Source: Pseudomonadota bacterium (GTDB lineage Bacteria; Pseudomonadota; Gammaproteobacteria; Burkholderiales; Gallionellaceae). Taken from it: a stretch of DNA of 64,000 nt. Below, piece by piece: positions 46,920-57,286 of the stretch. The notes beneath the pieces were generated by a model that had not been told where the DNA came from, ran no database searches, and worked only from the letters and a program-made list of their open reading frames with translations. The position numbers and the translations under genes are program-made. The DNA lies in the NCBI GenBank assembly GCA_021821945.1, contig JAJZTF010000015.1, positions 1 to 64,000 on the forward strand, read 5' to 3'. Position 1 is the stretch's first letter. Each line of letters begins with the position of its first letter.

Positions 46920-48908
46920 ATGGCATTCAAGCTTAAGTTACCCAGTCTCAGATCGCGCAAGACAGAAGGAAATCAAGAACAGCCCCTGCCCCTCATAGGC
47001 CACCTGCCATTCTCCGAACAGCTGAAGATGCTGGGCGGCGGAATTGCAGTCTCCTTTCTGGTGGGCTTCACGGCGGTGGGCATAGACTACACCGACACGC
47101 AAAACGGCGCCCGTTATCTGGAACTGTCGAGTAACCTGGGCATGCTGACGCAACGTCTTGCGAAGGACACTGCGGCGATCTTCTCCGGGAGCCCGGGCTC
47201 ATTCGAAGAGGCGGAAAAAACCAGACAGGAATTCGTCTCCATCCTGAAAAAGCTGGACAAGGGGGAGAACGAGAGCCTTCCCGCCACCTCGGGGCCCGCC
47301 AGAGTGACGCTCGATGCCATGATCGCGCGCTGGAAGAACACGGAGAAATCGCTGAGCGAGCTGGTCTTCGCCGAGCCGCTTCTGGTCGCGCTGAGCGCTG
47401 ACACGAACAACCAGATTCTGAGCCTCGCCCACCAGATCGTGTCCAAGGCGCCTCCCCAGCTTGCCCAGAAGGCGGAACGCCTGGACGGCCTTCTGGAGCG
47501 TGTCGTCAACTCCATGCAGATGGTGCTGACCAGCGGTTCCACGACGGAAGTGCCAGACCTCGAGGCAAAGCTCGACGAAGTGCAGAAAATGCTTGGAGAC
47601 TGGCCGCAGAACGACGAGCTGATCGCCCAGCTGAACGAGAACCTGGACGAATACCGTTCGATGGTGGAATACATCAACGCCAACGCGGGGATCGTGAAAG
47701 ATTCACGGGATGCCGGCAAGAGCATACTCGCCGACACCGAAGTCATGCTGAAGCAGTCCCAGGAGCTGCTCGGCCAATACAAGCAGTCGACTCACGGCAG
47801 GTATACCGGGCTGGTGATGGCCTTGTCCGCCCTCTCCCTTCTGGTCCTGATGTGGCTGCTGTTCAAGGTCTACGTGAACGAGGCGCGCCACAGGGCCCTG
47901 ATGGCCGAGCAGTCGAACAAGCAGACGCAGAATGCGATCCTGAGGCTGATGAACGAGCTTAGCGACCTTGCCGACGGCGATCTTACGGTGCGCGCGACGG
48001 TCACGGAAGAGATCACCGGTGCGGTTGCGGATTCGATCAACTATACCGCAGAAGAGCTGCACAAGCTGGTCAAGCGCATCACCGATGCCGCGCAGCAGAT
48101 GAGCGTTGCGACGGAAGACTCCGAAGGCATCGCCCAGCGCCTGCTGGTTGCGACGCAAAAACAGATGGAGGAGATCAAGGGCGCCGAGGAATCCGTCCAG
48201 CTGATTGCAAGGTCCATCAGCGAAGTCGACACGGCAGCGCTGCAGGCAGCGGAGGTGGGGCGTCATACACAGCAGGTGACCAATCAGGGCGCGCTTGCGG
48301 TGCGCAATTCGATCGCGGGCATGGATGGCATACGCGAACACATCCAGGAGACTTCCAAGCGCATCAAGCGGCTGGGTGAGAGCTCGCAGGAAATCGGGGA
48401 GATCGTGGATCTGATCTCCGACATCACCGAGCAGACCAACGTGCTTGCGCTGAATGCGGCAATTCAGGCGGCCTCGGCGGGTGAAGCGGGGCGCGGTTTC
48501 TCGGTGGTTGCGGAAGAGGTGCAGCGGCTTGCCGAGCGCTCTGCCGAAGCGACCAAGCAGATCAGCGCGCTGGTCAAGACCATTCAGAATGACACCAACG
48601 ATGCCGTGTCCGCGATGGAGAAGAGCACGATGGGCGTGGTCGAGGGCGCGAAGCTTTCCGAAGCGGCGGGCCAGTCCTTGCAGGAGATCGAGCAGGTCTC
48701 CAACCAGCTGGCAGCGCTGATCAACAGCATCTCCGTGTCCACCCAGGTGCAGACCGAGATGGCGGGGGAGGTGTCGGGCGTGATGGAAGAGATATTGGGC
48801 ATTTCAGAGCAAACCATGGAGGGAACGCGCCAGACATTCGATTCTGCGGCCAAGCTGACAAGCCTTGCGGCAGACCTGAAGGAATCCGTCGCAGGCTTCA
48901 AGCTCTGA
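46920..48908 (+). CDS. pilJ: type IV pilus methyl-accepting chemoreceptor PilJ
   Basis: Membrane chemoreceptor of 662 residues. First membrane helix about residues 40-58 ([18 protein letters not shown]), a periplasmic region with two PilJ-type helical repeats ([16 protein letters not shown]), second membrane helix [19 protein letters not shown] (about 298-316), HAMP, then the cytoplasmic coiled-coil with the signalling tip [29 protein letters not shown]. In Pseudomonas PilJ senses pilin and surface contact. The ATG at 46920 follows GGAG and gives the family N-terminus; an in-frame reading upstream lies in pilI. Confidence 0.93.
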   Translation: MAFKLKLPSLRSRKTEGNQEQPLPLIGHLPFSEQLKMLGGGIAVSFLVGFTAVGIDYTDTQNGARYLELSSNLGMLTQRLAKDTAAIFSGSPGSFEEAEKTRQEFVSILKKLDKGENESLPATSGPARVTLDAMIARWKNTEKSLSELVFAEPLLVALSADTNNQILSLAHQIVSKAPPQLAQKAERLDGLLERVVNSMQMVLTSGSTTEVPDLEAKLDEVQKMLGDWPQNDELIAQLNENLDEYRSMVEYINANAGIVKDSRDAGKSILADTEVMLKQSQELLGQYKQSTHGRYTGLVMALSALSLLVLMWLLFKVYVNEARHRALMAEQSNKQTQNAILRLMNELSDLADGDLTVRATVTEEITGAVADSINYTAEELHKLVKRITDAAQQMSVATEDSEGIAQRLLVATQKQMEEIKGAEESVQLIARSISEVDTAALQAAEVGRHTQQVTNQGALAVRNSIAGMDGIREHIQETSKRIKRLGESSQEIGEIVDLISDITEQTNVLALNAAIQAASAGEAGRGFSVVAEEVQRLAERSAEATKQISALVKTIQNDTNDAVSAMEKSTMGVVEGAKLSEAAGQSLQEIEQVSNQLAALINSISVSTQVQTEMAGEVSGVMEEILGISEQTMEGTRQTFDSAAKLTSLAADLKESVAGFKL

Positions 48909-48914
48909 CCCATC

Positions 48915-51900
48915 ATGTCTAATCAAGCGACATTCGATTCTGCAGCCCTTGCAGTCGTCAAGCCGGGCATGGATGAGGCGCTGGGCCTGGTGAACGAGAG
49001 GCTCGTCCGCTATTTCGATGATCCAGGCGAGAATGTGGATGCGCTGGATGAGGTGCGAGCAGAATTGCACCGCGTTCAGGGCGTGCTCAGGATGATCAGG
49101 CTGGACGGCGTTGCCGTGTTCTGCGAGGAAATAAATCACGTGCTCGCGGAGCTGGCCGGCAATGCGGCGCTGGTTTCACCCCTTTACCGGACCGTGCTGC
49201 AAAGCGCACTGAACGGGCTGACATCCTATCTTGATGCGCTGATGCAGGGCGCGGACAATGCGGCCTTGCGCCTTTTCCCGAGATACGAGGCCATGCAGCA
49301 TCTGCGCGGCATGGAGATGTCTTTCGAGCAGGACCTTTTTTTCCCAAATCTTGCAGTGCCCTTGCCCGAATCGCTGCTGAATCCGGAAAAACCGGAAGAT
49401 CCTGCAAGGCTGTGCGTCATTGCGCACAGGCGCTACCAGCGCGCCCTTTTGCGCTGGTTGAGGCAGGATGATGTGGAGGTGGCCTATCCCGAGATGCAGC
49501 AGGCATTGGACGAGATGCTGAACTGCGCATCCGAGGATAAGCAGTTCTGGTGGGTTTCCGGGGGCTTGCTGGATTGCGCGAGGGTGGTGTCCCAGGATCT
49601 CAATGTGCGCAAACTGCTGGGCAGGATAGACAGGCAGATGAGCGCCGTTCTGAAGGGGAATGCGGGCGACACACAGGCGGTGATGAACGAGATGCTCTAC
49701 CTGATAGGGCTCAGCGAGGTGGAAACCGAGCGGGTGATGCAGATCAGGCAGCATTACTCGCTGGCGCAGTATTTCCCGGTTGCGTTGAGCTATGCGGAGG
49801 AGAAGCATTCCTATGAAGAGCTCCTCGACCAGATGCAGGAGGCCGAGGACAACTGGGAGCAGTGCGTTGCGGGAAACCGGGACGCCTGCGTCAAATTCGT
49901 CGAATACATCGAGAACATCGCGCAGAAGAGCGACCGGATAGAACGCAGTCCGCCGCAGTATCTCAGCCAGAAGATCGAGGCGCTTTCTTCCCATCTGCGG
50001 GAACCCGAGTACGCGCGCCTGATCGGCGAGGATGTGGCGATGGCGCTGATGCTCTGGCGCAGCGGCATGGCGCAATACGAGGCGATAGACAAGCGCTTCA
50101 TGGAGCGCGCGCGCATCCTGTCCGATCAGATCGATGCCGCGATGAATCAGAAGCCCGAGGATACGCAGCGCATAGAAGAGCTGATCAAGCTTTACGGGCA
50201 GACCGAGCAGGGATCGGTGACGGCAACCCTGGCAAGCGAAATGCTGGCCAACCTCGAACTCGTCGAACAGGGTCTGAACCTGTTCTTCGGCGATTTCCGG
50301 CGCCGTGACGAGCTTGTCAATCTGCAGCGCCTGATGGTGCAGGTGCGCGGCGGACTTCACATCCTTGCGCTCGAGCTGGCCGAGCAGCTGTTGCAGAAGA
50401 TACAGGCCCTGGTGAAATATTTTATCGATGAATCCGCCGCACCCAAGCCGGCCGAGACCCAGGCGATCGCGAAGGCTGTCAGTGCGCTGCATGCCTACTT
50501 GCAGCAGCTGGCAAGGGGGGTGAAGGAAGACACGGACGCGATGCGCGAGGCGCTGGCAGAGTTGAACGGGCTCGGGCAGACGGCGGCCCCGTCGCAGATC
50601 GCGGCAGCGCAGGTTCCTGAAAAGAAGGCAGCCCCCGAACCCGAGCGTCCGGCAAACGAGGATGCGGAGCTGCTCGAGGTATTCCTCGAGGAGGCGAAGG
50701 AGGTGCTGGGCATCATGCGGGATACCGTGGAGATCAGCCAGATGCATCCGGAGGATGGCGAACCGCTGGTCACGATGCGGCGCGGTTTCCACACCCTGAA
50801 GGGCAGCGGACGCATGGTCGGCCTCAAGGAATTGGGCGAAGTCGCATGGGCATGCGAGCGCGCGCTGCAGAAGTGCGTGCAGGACAGGAAGCCTGCGGGC
50901 GCCGGTTTGCTGCAATTTGTCGTGGATGCGGCCGAGGCCTTTTCGGGCTGGGTGTCGGATCTCGAAAAGCAGGGTTACACGGTCATAGAGGCGGCCGGTC
51001 TGGTCGAGAGGGCGCGGCAGATAGAAAATGGAGTGGAGCCGCCCTTCACGCCGCCTCCCGAAGCTGCAGCCGGGGATGAAGAGGCGGCGGCTCCTGAAAT
51101 CGCGACGGCAGAACCCGGAATGCCGCATGAACATGTCGTTCCGGCGGACGACTTTGCTGAGCCTCAGTCCATCGTGATCGGCGAAATCGCGCTTCCGCCC
51201 ACGCTGTTCAAGATAGCAAGCGAGGAGGCAAGCCAGAATGTGGTGGCATTGCGCCAGCATTTTGCGTCCTTCATGGCCGCGCAGCCTAGGCAGGTGGCCT
51301 ACGATTTCATGCGCGCTGCGCACACGCTTGCAGGAATCTGCCGCAGCCTGGGATTCATGTCTGTCGTTCATCTTTCTGCGGCCGTGGAAGGATGGCTGCA
51401 GGCAAACATGGAAGGCGAGCAGGACATTTCGCAGGAACAGGAAGGCATGCTCGAGGAGGCGATTTCGGCGCTGGACGGAATGGTGCAGCGCATCTGCGAT
51501 AGGCAGATGCCGGAGGCCAGGGATGAGCTCGTGCAGAGGATGCTTGCCGACAAGGACAGGATCATAGGCGAACGGGAAGCGTTAGCCGAAGCCCAGTCTG
51601 CAATCGGCCAGAAGCTTGAAGAAGCCCAGGTCGCAGAAGCCCAGGTCGCAGAAGCACAGGTCGCAGAAGCACAGGTCGAAGAGGCGAGGTCGGAGGAAGA
51701 GCTCAACGAAACGCTGCGCGAACTGCGTCTGGAAGAGCCATCCCAGGTTAGGCATGGTCATGCGCGCGAGACGGCAGTGCGCGATGACATCGATGAGCAG
51801 CTTCTGCCTGTCTTCCTGGATGAAGCGGACGAGCTTTTACCCAAGATAGGGGATTGCCTGAGAGGATTGCGACAGGCGCCGGAAGGCGACCGGAATCTGC

Positions 51901-53939
51901 TGAACCGCCTCTTGCATACGCTCAAGGGAAGCGCGCGCATGACGGGTGCGATGCGCATGGGCGATATCGCGCATGAAATGGAAAGCAGCCTGCTCGATGA
52001 GAGGCTTGCGGAAGGCACACTGGACGAGCTCGAGAGCGATCTGGACCGGCTCAATGCGCTGCTCGAGGAATTGCGCACCGGAAAGGCGGCCGTTGAGGAA
52101 GAGCAGGTTGAGGCGGTTCCTGCTGCATTGGAGCGTGTGCAACAGGCAGGCATGCTGCGCGTGCGTTCCGATGTCATAGATCGTCTGGTCAATCAGGCGG
52201 GCGAGGTCAGCGTGGTTCGATCGCGCGTGGAGACCGAGCTGCGCGCATTCAAGGAGGGGCTGCTGGAACTGACGGGCAGCGTGGCCAAATTGCGCAAGCA
52301 GCTGCGGGAAGTGGAGATCCAGGCGGAAAGTCAGATCCAGGCCCGTGTCTCGCTGTCTGTCGAACACAACGAACAATTCGATCCGCTGGAGTTCGACCGC
52401 TTCACGCGTCTGCAGGAACTGACGAGGTTCATGAACGAAAGCGTGCACGACGTGCAGACCGTTCAGCAGGCGCTGCTCAAGAACATAGACGAGGCAGGTT
52501 CGGCGCTGGTTGCGCAGTCGCGGTTGAACCGCGAGCTGCAGCAGAATCTGATGGGCGTGCGCATGGTGCCCTTCGGCAGCATGAGCGAGCGGCTGTACCG
52601 GCTGGTCAGGCAGACCGGCAAGGAGCTTCACAAGCGCGCCAACCTGGAGCTTGAAGGCACGAATGTGGAGCTGGATCGCAGCGTGCTGGAAAAGATGACC
52701 GCGCCCTTCGAGCATCTTTTGAGAAACGCGATCGTGCACGGCCTCGAAGACGAGGAGCAGAGGATCAGGAGCGGCAAGGATGCGATCGGCGAGATACGCT
52801 TGGCCCTGCGCCAGGAAAGCAACGAGGTGGTGTTCGAGTTCAGCGATGACGGAAGGGGGCTCGACTTTGCCGGCCTGAGGGCGGAGGCGGTCAGGAGGGG
52901 ATTGCTGCAGGACAGCGAAATCGGCGAGGAACAGCTGGCCGAACTGATCTTCACGACGGGTGTGTCGACTGCGGCAGAAGTCACGGAGATTGCAGGGCGT
53001 GGCATAGGCATGGATGTCGTTCGCAGCGAGATCACGGGGCTGGGGGGAAGGATAGACGTCAGCTCGACGGCAGGCAAAGGGACGCGTTTCACGATCCATC
53101 TGCCGCTGACCCTTGCGGTCACCCAGGTGCTGATGGTGCAGTCAGGGGATCAGACCTATGCGATTCCGTCCACCATGGTCGAGCAGGTGCGTCAGATAAA
53201 GCCCGAAGAGCTGCAGACATACTACAGCGAACAGAAGATCCAGTGGGAAGGCAACACCTATCCATTCAGCTATCTGCCGACCCTGCTGGGCGATGATGAA
53301 CGCGAGCCCGAAGTTCTGCCATACAATCCGGTTCTGCTGCTGCGCAGCGGCAACCAGCGGATAGCCCTGCATGTCGACGAGCTGCGCGGAAACAGGGAGG
53401 CGGTGGTGAAGAATATCGGCCCGCAGCTCTCCAGGCTTTCCGGAATCGCCGGTGCGACTGTCATGGGCAACGGCGCGGTGGTGTTGATTTTGAATCCCGC
53501 TCAGATGAAGCAACGCTTTGCGGTGCGCAGGATGCCCAGGGTTGAGGAGGTGGCATTGCCGCCTTCCCAGCCGACCATCATGGTCGTGGACGACTCGCTG
53601 ACGGTGCGCAAGATCACATCGCGTCTCCTGGTGCGCTCCGGATATCAGGTGGAGACGGCCAAGGATGGCGTCGATGCGCTGGAGAAACTGAAGGAAATCG
53701 TGCCTGATGTGATGCTGCTCGATATCGAGATGCCGCGCATGGACGGATTCGAACTCACCAAGCTGATGCGCAGCGACGAGAAGACGAGGGGAGTCCCCAT
53801 CATCATGATCACTTCACGGGCGGCGGACAAGCATCGCGACCATGCGATGGGCCTGGGGGTCAATGCCTATCTTGGCAAGCCCTTCCAGGAAGACGAGCTG
53901 CTCGAGCAGATTGCCTCATTGCTGGCTTTGAAGGCCTAG
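48915..53939 (+). CDS. pilL: hybrid chemotaxis histidine kinase PilL/ChpA
   Basis: CheA-type kinase of 1674 residues controlling twitching. It carries several Hpt-like modules. Two look active: FHTLKGSGRMVGL (His about 624) and LHTLKGSARMTGA (about 1000). Two look degenerate: AHTLAGICRSLGF (about 802) and LHRVQGVLRM (about 50). Next come the dimerisation helices, the ATPase (NAIVHGLEDEEQ, about 1270; FSDDGRGLDFAGL; GRGIGMDVV), a CheW-like domain and a C-terminal receiver (MVVDDSLTVRK about 1556, phospho-Asp in MLLDIEMPRMDG about 1601, LGKPF). A minisatellite encoding repeated EAQVA lies at about 903-922. No pilK or chpB follows. Confidence 0.95.
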   Translation: MSNQATFDSAALAVVKPGMDEALGLVNERLVRYFDDPGENVDALDEVRAELHRVQGVLRMIRLDGVAVFCEEINHVLAELAGNAALVSPLYRTVLQSALNGLTSYLDALMQGADNAALRLFPRYEAMQHLRGMEMSFEQDLFFPNLAVPLPESLLNPEKPEDPARLCVIAHRRYQRALLRWLRQDDVEVAYPEMQQALDEMLNCASEDKQFWWVSGGLLDCARVVSQDLNVRKLLGRIDRQMSAVLKGNAGDTQAVMNEMLYLIGLSEVETERVMQIRQHYSLAQYFPVALSYAEEKHSYEELLDQMQEAEDNWEQCVAGNRDACVKFVEYIENIAQKSDRIERSPPQYLSQKIEALSSHLREPEYARLIGEDVAMALMLWRSGMAQYEAIDKRFMERARILSDQIDAAMNQKPEDTQRIEELIKLYGQTEQGSVTATLASEMLANLELVEQGLNLFFGDFRRRDELVNLQRLMVQVRGGLHILALELAEQLLQKIQALVKYFIDESAAPKPAETQAIAKAVSALHAYLQQLARGVKEDTDAMREALAELNGLGQTAAPSQIAAAQVPEKKAAPEPERPANEDAELLEVFLEEAKEVLGIMRDTVEISQMHPEDGEPLVTMRRGFHTLKGSGRMVGLKELGEVAWACERALQKCVQDRKPAGAGLLQFVVDAAEAFSGWVSDLEKQGYTVIEAAGLVERARQIENGVEPPFTPPPEAAAGDEEAAAPEIATAEPGMPHEHVVPADDFAEPQSIVIGEIALPPTLFKIASEEASQNVVALRQHFASFMAAQPRQVAYDFMRAAHTLAGICRSLGFMSVVHLSAAVEGWLQANMEGEQDISQEQEGMLEEAISALDGMVQRICDRQMPEARDELVQRMLADKDRIIGEREALAEAQSAIGQKLEEAQVAEAQVAEAQVAEAQVEEARSEEELNETLRELRLEEPSQVRHGHARETAVRDDIDEQLLPVFLDEADELLPKIGDCLRGLRQAPEGDRNLLNRLLHTLKGSARMTGAMRMGDIAHEMESSLLDERLAEGTLDELESDLDRLNALLEELRTGKAAVEEEQVEAVPAALERVQQAGMLRVRSDVIDRLVNQAGEVSVVRSRVETELRAFKEGLLELTGSVAKLRKQLREVEIQAESQIQARVSLSVEHNEQFDPLEFDRFTRLQELTRFMNESVHDVQTVQQALLKNIDEAGSALVAQSRLNRELQQNLMGVRMVPFGSMSERLYRLVRQTGKELHKRANLELEGTNVELDRSVLEKMTAPFEHLLRNAIVHGLEDEEQRIRSGKDAIGEIRLALRQESNEVVFEFSDDGRGLDFAGLRAEAVRRGLLQDSEIGEEQLAELIFTTGVSTAAEVTEIAGRGIGMDVVRSEITGLGGRIDVSSTAGKGTRFTIHLPLTLAVTQVLMVQSGDQTYAIPSTMVEQVRQIKPEELQTYYSEQKIQWEGNTYPFSYLPTLLGDDEREPEVLPYNPVLLLRSGNQRIALHVDELRGNREAVVKNIGPQLSRLSGIAGATVMGNGAVVLILNPAQMKQRFAVRRMPRVEEVALPPSQPTIMVVDDSLTVRKITSRLLVRSGYQVETAKDGVDALEKLKEIVPDVMLLDIEMPRMDGFELTKLMRSDEKTRGVPIIMITSRAADKHRDHAMGLGVNAYLGKPFQEDELLEQIASLLALKA
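51621..51680 (+). repeat. 4 x 15-bp in-frame tandem repeat inside pilL
   Basis: Four consecutive 15-base units of the form GAAGCCCAGGTCGCA (two with CCC, two with CAC, the last changed to CGAA at the end) encode EAQVA four times in the Glu/Ala linker between the Hpt modules. The unit is a multiple of three, so copy-number change would keep the frame. Confidence 0.9.
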
Positions 53940-53949
53940 TTTATCGACA

Positions 53950-53978
53950 TTGTGAAGGACTGCAGAGCCGGATACAAT
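53950..53978 (+). promoter_or_regulatory. promoter abutting the yqgE start codon
   Basis: TTGTGA (53950-53955), a 17-base spacer and TACAAT (53973-53978) put the predicted transcription start at about 53985, the A of the yqgE ATG. There is no ribosome site between. Confidence 0.45.
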
Positions 53979-53984
53979 GCCGGC

Positions 53985-54545
53985 ATGTCCAAGTTCGATC
54001 TGACCAATCATTTCCTGATTGCCATGCCCGCCGTGCAGGAGGGTTTCTTTGCCGGAACCCTGACCTACATCTGCGAGCACGACAAGAACGGCGCGCTGGG
54101 TCTGGTGATCAACCGCCCGATCAGCCTGACCATGGGCGAGATGTTCGACCAGATCAATATTCCGTTGCATCAGCCCGAGCTCGAGCATGTGCCGGTGCAT
54201 GTGGGCGGCCCCGTTCAGGTCGAGCGCGGGTTCGTGCTCCACGACACGGCGCAGGACTGGCAGTCGACGTTGCGCATCAACGACAAGGTTGCCCTGACCA
54301 CCTCCAAGGACATACTCGAGGCGATGGCGGAAGGAAAAGGTCCTGACCATTTCCTGGTGACCCTTGGCTATTCCGGCTGGGAGCAGGGGCAGCTCGAGCA
54401 CGAGATCAACGAAAACACCTGGCTCACCGTGCCTGCGAACGAGCACATCCTCTTCGGACTGCCCGCCGAAGAGAAGCTGGGTGCAGCGATGGCGCTGCTT
54501 GGCGTCAACTATTCGATGCTGGTCGAGGATGCAGGGCATGCCTGA
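53985..54545 (+). CDS. yqgE: YqgE/AlgH-family protein
   Basis: Conserved protein of 186 residues, family UPF0301. MSKFDLTNHFLIAMPAVQEGFFAGTLTYICEHDKNGALGLVINRP, VHVGGPVQVERGFVLH and GYSGWEQGQLEHEINENTWLT are signature stretches. The function is unsettled; AlgH was linked to alginate regulation. It is almost always beside ruvX, as here, and overlaps it by 8 bases. An upstream in-frame GTG at 53952 is an unlikely start. Confidence 0.92.
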   Translation: MSKFDLTNHFLIAMPAVQEGFFAGTLTYICEHDKNGALGLVINRPISLTMGEMFDQINIPLHQPELEHVPVHVGGPVQVERGFVLHDTAQDWQSTLRINDKVALTTSKDILEAMAEGKGPDHFLVTLGYSGWEQGQLEHEINENTWLTVPANEHILFGLPAEEKLGAAMALLGVNYSMLVEDAGHA

Positions 54546-55041
54546 GGGCCGGGAATCAGGAATCAGGAACGAGGATCCAGGCGTTGAACTAACAGGAACT
54601 CTGCTTGCCTTTGATTTCGGAACCAGGCGCATAGGGGTTGCAGTCGGCAACACCCATGCGGCCAGCGCGCGCCCTTTGACGACCATTGATGGCGAGAAGA
54701 ACGACGAGCGCTTCGCCAGGATAGCTTTGCTCGTCAATGAGTGGCAGCCTGCGGCTATGCTGGTCGGGCTGCCTTTTAGCGATGACGGCGCAGGACACGA
54801 ACTGACCGCGCTTTGCAGGCGTTTTGCGAATCGCTTAAACGGCAGATTCAAGCTTCCCGTGATGCTGGTCGATGAGCGCTATACATCGCACGCAGCCAGC
54901 AGCCGTCTGAAAATGGAAGGCATCACGGGCAGGGAACAGAAGAAATGGATAGACCAGTATGCCGCGCAGCAGATCCTGCAGGCCTATCTCGACGAGCCGC
55001 AGGCGGCCGTCAGGGCGGGAAGGGGAAGCGCGCATGAATAA
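54538..55041 (+). CDS. ruvX: Holliday junction resolvase-like protein RuvX/YqgF
   Basis: RNase H-fold nuclease of 167 residues that acts in 16S rRNA 5' maturation and possibly on Holliday junctions. [17 protein letters not shown] holds the first acidic residue, [16 protein letters not shown] and [11 protein letters not shown] follow, and [15 protein letters not shown] plus [14 protein letters not shown] hold the others. The start at 54538 gives about 20 extra N-terminal residues made partly of a small direct repeat (GGAATCA twice at about 54550-54563); 54529 is an alternative. It overlaps pyrB by 8 bases. Confidence 0.92.
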   Translation: MPEGRESGIRNEDPGVELTGTLLAFDFGTRRIGVAVGNTHAASARPLTTIDGEKNDERFARIALLVNEWQPAAMLVGLPFSDDGAGHELTALCRRFANRLNGRFKLPVMLVDERYTSHAASSRLKMEGITGREQKKWIDQYAAQQILQAYLDEPQAAVRAGRGSAHE

Positions 55042-55987
55042 TCCGCAACTCAACAGGCACGGGGAATTGCAGCACCTCCTGACCACGGAAGGCCTGCCAG
55101 TCCGCATCATGCTCGACATACTCGACCGGGCATCGTCCTTTCTGGATGCGGCGGGCCGGGAGACCAGGAAGGTTCCGCTGCTGCACGGAAAGTCCGTATT
55201 CAACATCTTCTTCGAAAACAGCACGCGGACCAGGACCACCTTCGAGATTGCCGCAAAGCGCCTCTCGGCCGACGTGGTCAATCTGAACATAGGCTCGTCA
55301 TCGACCAGCAAGGGGGAGACCATGCTGGATACGGTCGACAACCTCTGCGCGATGCATGCGGACATGTTCGTGGTGCGCCATTCCGAGAGCGGGGCGGCCC
55401 ATTTGATCGCGCGTCATGTCGCGCCGGAGATTCACGTGATCAACGCGGGAGACGGCAGGCATGCGCATCCCACCCAGGCGCTTCTGGACATGTTCACGAT
55501 CCGCCATTACAAGAAGGAGTTCCACAACCTGCGCGTCGCAATCGTCGGCGATGTGCTGCATTCTCGCGTTGCGCGTTCGCAGATCCACGCGCTGACGACG
55601 CTTGGCGTGCCGGAGATCAGGGTGATCGCGCCCAAGACGCTGCTGCCCGCCGCGGTCGAGAACCTCGGGGTGCAGGTCTACCACGACATGGCGCATGGAT
55701 TGAAGGATGTGGATGTGGTGCTAATGCTGAGATTGCAGAACGAGCGCATGCAGGGCGCCCTGCTCCCCTCGGGTCAGGAATACTTCAAGAACTACGGGCT
55801 GACGGAAGAGAAGCTTGGCTTTGCGAAAAGCGATGCGATCGTGATGCATCCCGGGCCGATGAACCGCGGCATCGAGATCGATTCTCGCGTGGCGGATGGC
55901 TCACAGTCCGTGATTCTTTCCCAGGTGACCTTCGGGATTGCGGTGCGCATGGCAGTGATGAGCGTTCTGGCGGGAAACAACAAATGA
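55034..55987 (+). CDS. pyrB: aspartate carbamoyltransferase catalytic subunit
   Basis: Second step of pyrimidine synthesis. The 317-residue protein has the carbamoyl-phosphate site [75 protein letters not shown] and [13 protein letters not shown]. It is class-A-like in arrangement: coupled by ATGA to a PyrC-like pseudoenzyme instead of a PyrI regulatory subunit. pyrR, which often precedes pyrB in related genomes, is absent. Confidence 0.96.
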   Translation: MNNPQLNRHGELQHLLTTEGLPVRIMLDILDRASSFLDAAGRETRKVPLLHGKSVFNIFFENSTRTRTTFEIAAKRLSADVVNLNIGSSSTSKGETMLDTVDNLCAMHADMFVVRHSESGAAHLIARHVAPEIHVINAGDGRHAHPTQALLDMFTIRHYKKEFHNLRVAIVGDVLHSRVARSQIHALTTLGVPEIRVIAPKTLLPAAVENLGVQVYHDMAHGLKDVDVVLMLRLQNERMQGALLPSGQEYFKNYGLTEEKLGFAKSDAIVMHPGPMNRGIEIDSRVADGSQSVILSQVTFGIAVRMAVMSVLAGNNK

Positions 55988-57267
55988 ATCTGCTCATCAA
56001 GAATGGAAGGCTGATCGATCCTCGAAACGGCATCGATGCGATGCTGGACGTCTATGTCCAGAACGGATGCATCGCGGCGATAGGCGATGCGCCCGATGGA
56101 TTTGTGGCCGTCCGGGTGATCGATGCTGCAGGGCTCATCGTCGCACCCGGCCTGATCGAGCTTGCGGCAAGGCTGAGGGAGCCAGGATTCGAATACATGG
56201 CCACGCTTGAATCCGAGATGTATGCGGCCGTTGCCGGCGGAATCACGAGCCTTGCCTGTCCGCCTGACACGGATCCGCCACTGGACGAGCCAGGGCTCGT
56301 CGAGATGCTGAAGCACAGGGCCAGGAACCTGCACCAGGCGCGCCTCTATCCAGTCGCGGCGCTGACGACAGGACTCAGGGGCACGGAGCTGACCGAGATG
56401 GCAGAGCTGGTCGAAGCGGGTTGTGTTGCATTCAGTCAGGCCGATGCGCCGCTCACCGACACCAGGGTGCTGTACCGGGCGATGCAGTATGCCGCGACCT
56501 TCGGTTTTTCGGTCTGGCTGCGCCCGCAGGACAGCTTCCTTGCGAAGGATGGCGTAGCTCACGACGGGGAAGTCGCAACGCGCTCGGGGCTGCCCGCGAT
56601 CCCGGTATGTGCGGAAACCATTGCGCTATCCACGATGCTGTCCTTGGCGAGAGAGACGGGTGCGAAGCTTCACATCTGCAGGATTTCCAGCGCAGCAGGC
56701 GTGGAACTGGTGCGCCAGGCGAAGCAGCAGGGTCTATACGTGACCTGCGATGTGTCGATCAACCACGTGCATCTTTCGGAAATGGACATCGGCTACTTCG
56801 ACACGAATTGCAGGCTGAATCCTCCCTTGCGTAGCCTGAGGGACCGGGCAGCGCTCAGGGCCGGTCTGCTGGACGGCACCATAGACGCGATCTGCACCAA
56901 CCATGCGCCCGTGGATGAGGATGCGAAACAGCTCCCCTTTGCAGAGGCCGAATCGGGCGCGACCGGCGTCGAGCTCATGCTTCCGCTGATGCTGAAATGG
57001 GCCAGGCAGGAAAAAATCGCGCTGCCAGATGCGCTGGGGAGAGTAACGGTTCATCCGGCAAGGGTGCTCGGCATTGATGCCGGACATCTGGGCGTGGGTT
57101 CTGCGGCCGACATCTGCATATTCGATGCCGATGCCTGTTGGCGCGTCGAACCTTCCGCATTGCAAAGCCAGGGAAAGAACACGCCCTTCATCGGGCAGGA
57201 AGTCCAGGGCAGAGTCCGCTATACGCTGATCGACGGTCAAGTCGTGTATCAAAACCAGGAACCATGA
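55984..57267 (+). CDS. pyrC': dihydroorotase-like non-catalytic subunit (PyrC')
   Basis: Dihydroorotase-fold protein of 427 residues that appears catalytically dead. Active enzymes have DxHxHLREPG; here the segment is [10 protein letters not shown], so both metal His residues are gone. The later His in HxxHxS is Arg (LHICRISS), the TPHH motif is SINH, and the DHAPH Asp is Asn (TNHAPV). In Pseudomonas a similar PyrC' has no activity but is needed to assemble aspartate transcarbamoylase with PyrB. The ATGA overlap with pyrB supports that role here. The fold is otherwise complete. Confidence 0.88.
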   Translation: MNLLIKNGRLIDPRNGIDAMLDVYVQNGCIAAIGDAPDGFVAVRVIDAAGLIVAPGLIELAARLREPGFEYMATLESEMYAAVAGGITSLACPPDTDPPLDEPGLVEMLKHRARNLHQARLYPVAALTTGLRGTELTEMAELVEAGCVAFSQADAPLTDTRVLYRAMQYAATFGFSVWLRPQDSFLAKDGVAHDGEVATRSGLPAIPVCAETIALSTMLSLARETGAKLHICRISSAAGVELVRQAKQQGLYVTCDVSINHVHLSEMDIGYFDTNCRLNPPLRSLRDRAALRAGLLDGTIDAICTNHAPVDEDAKQLPFAEAESGATGVELMLPLMLKWARQEKIALPDALGRVTVHPARVLGIDAGHLGVGSAADICIFDADACWRVEPSALQSQGKNTPFIGQEVQGRVRYTLIDGQVVYQNQEP

Positions 57268-57286
57268 TTGAGGATAGGGCAAGCAG

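Noticed and set aside
49176..51371. Open frame of 731 codons on the minus strand inside pilL
   Set aside because: It is antisense to a strongly conserved kinase and reads as the low-complexity mirror of its codon bias.
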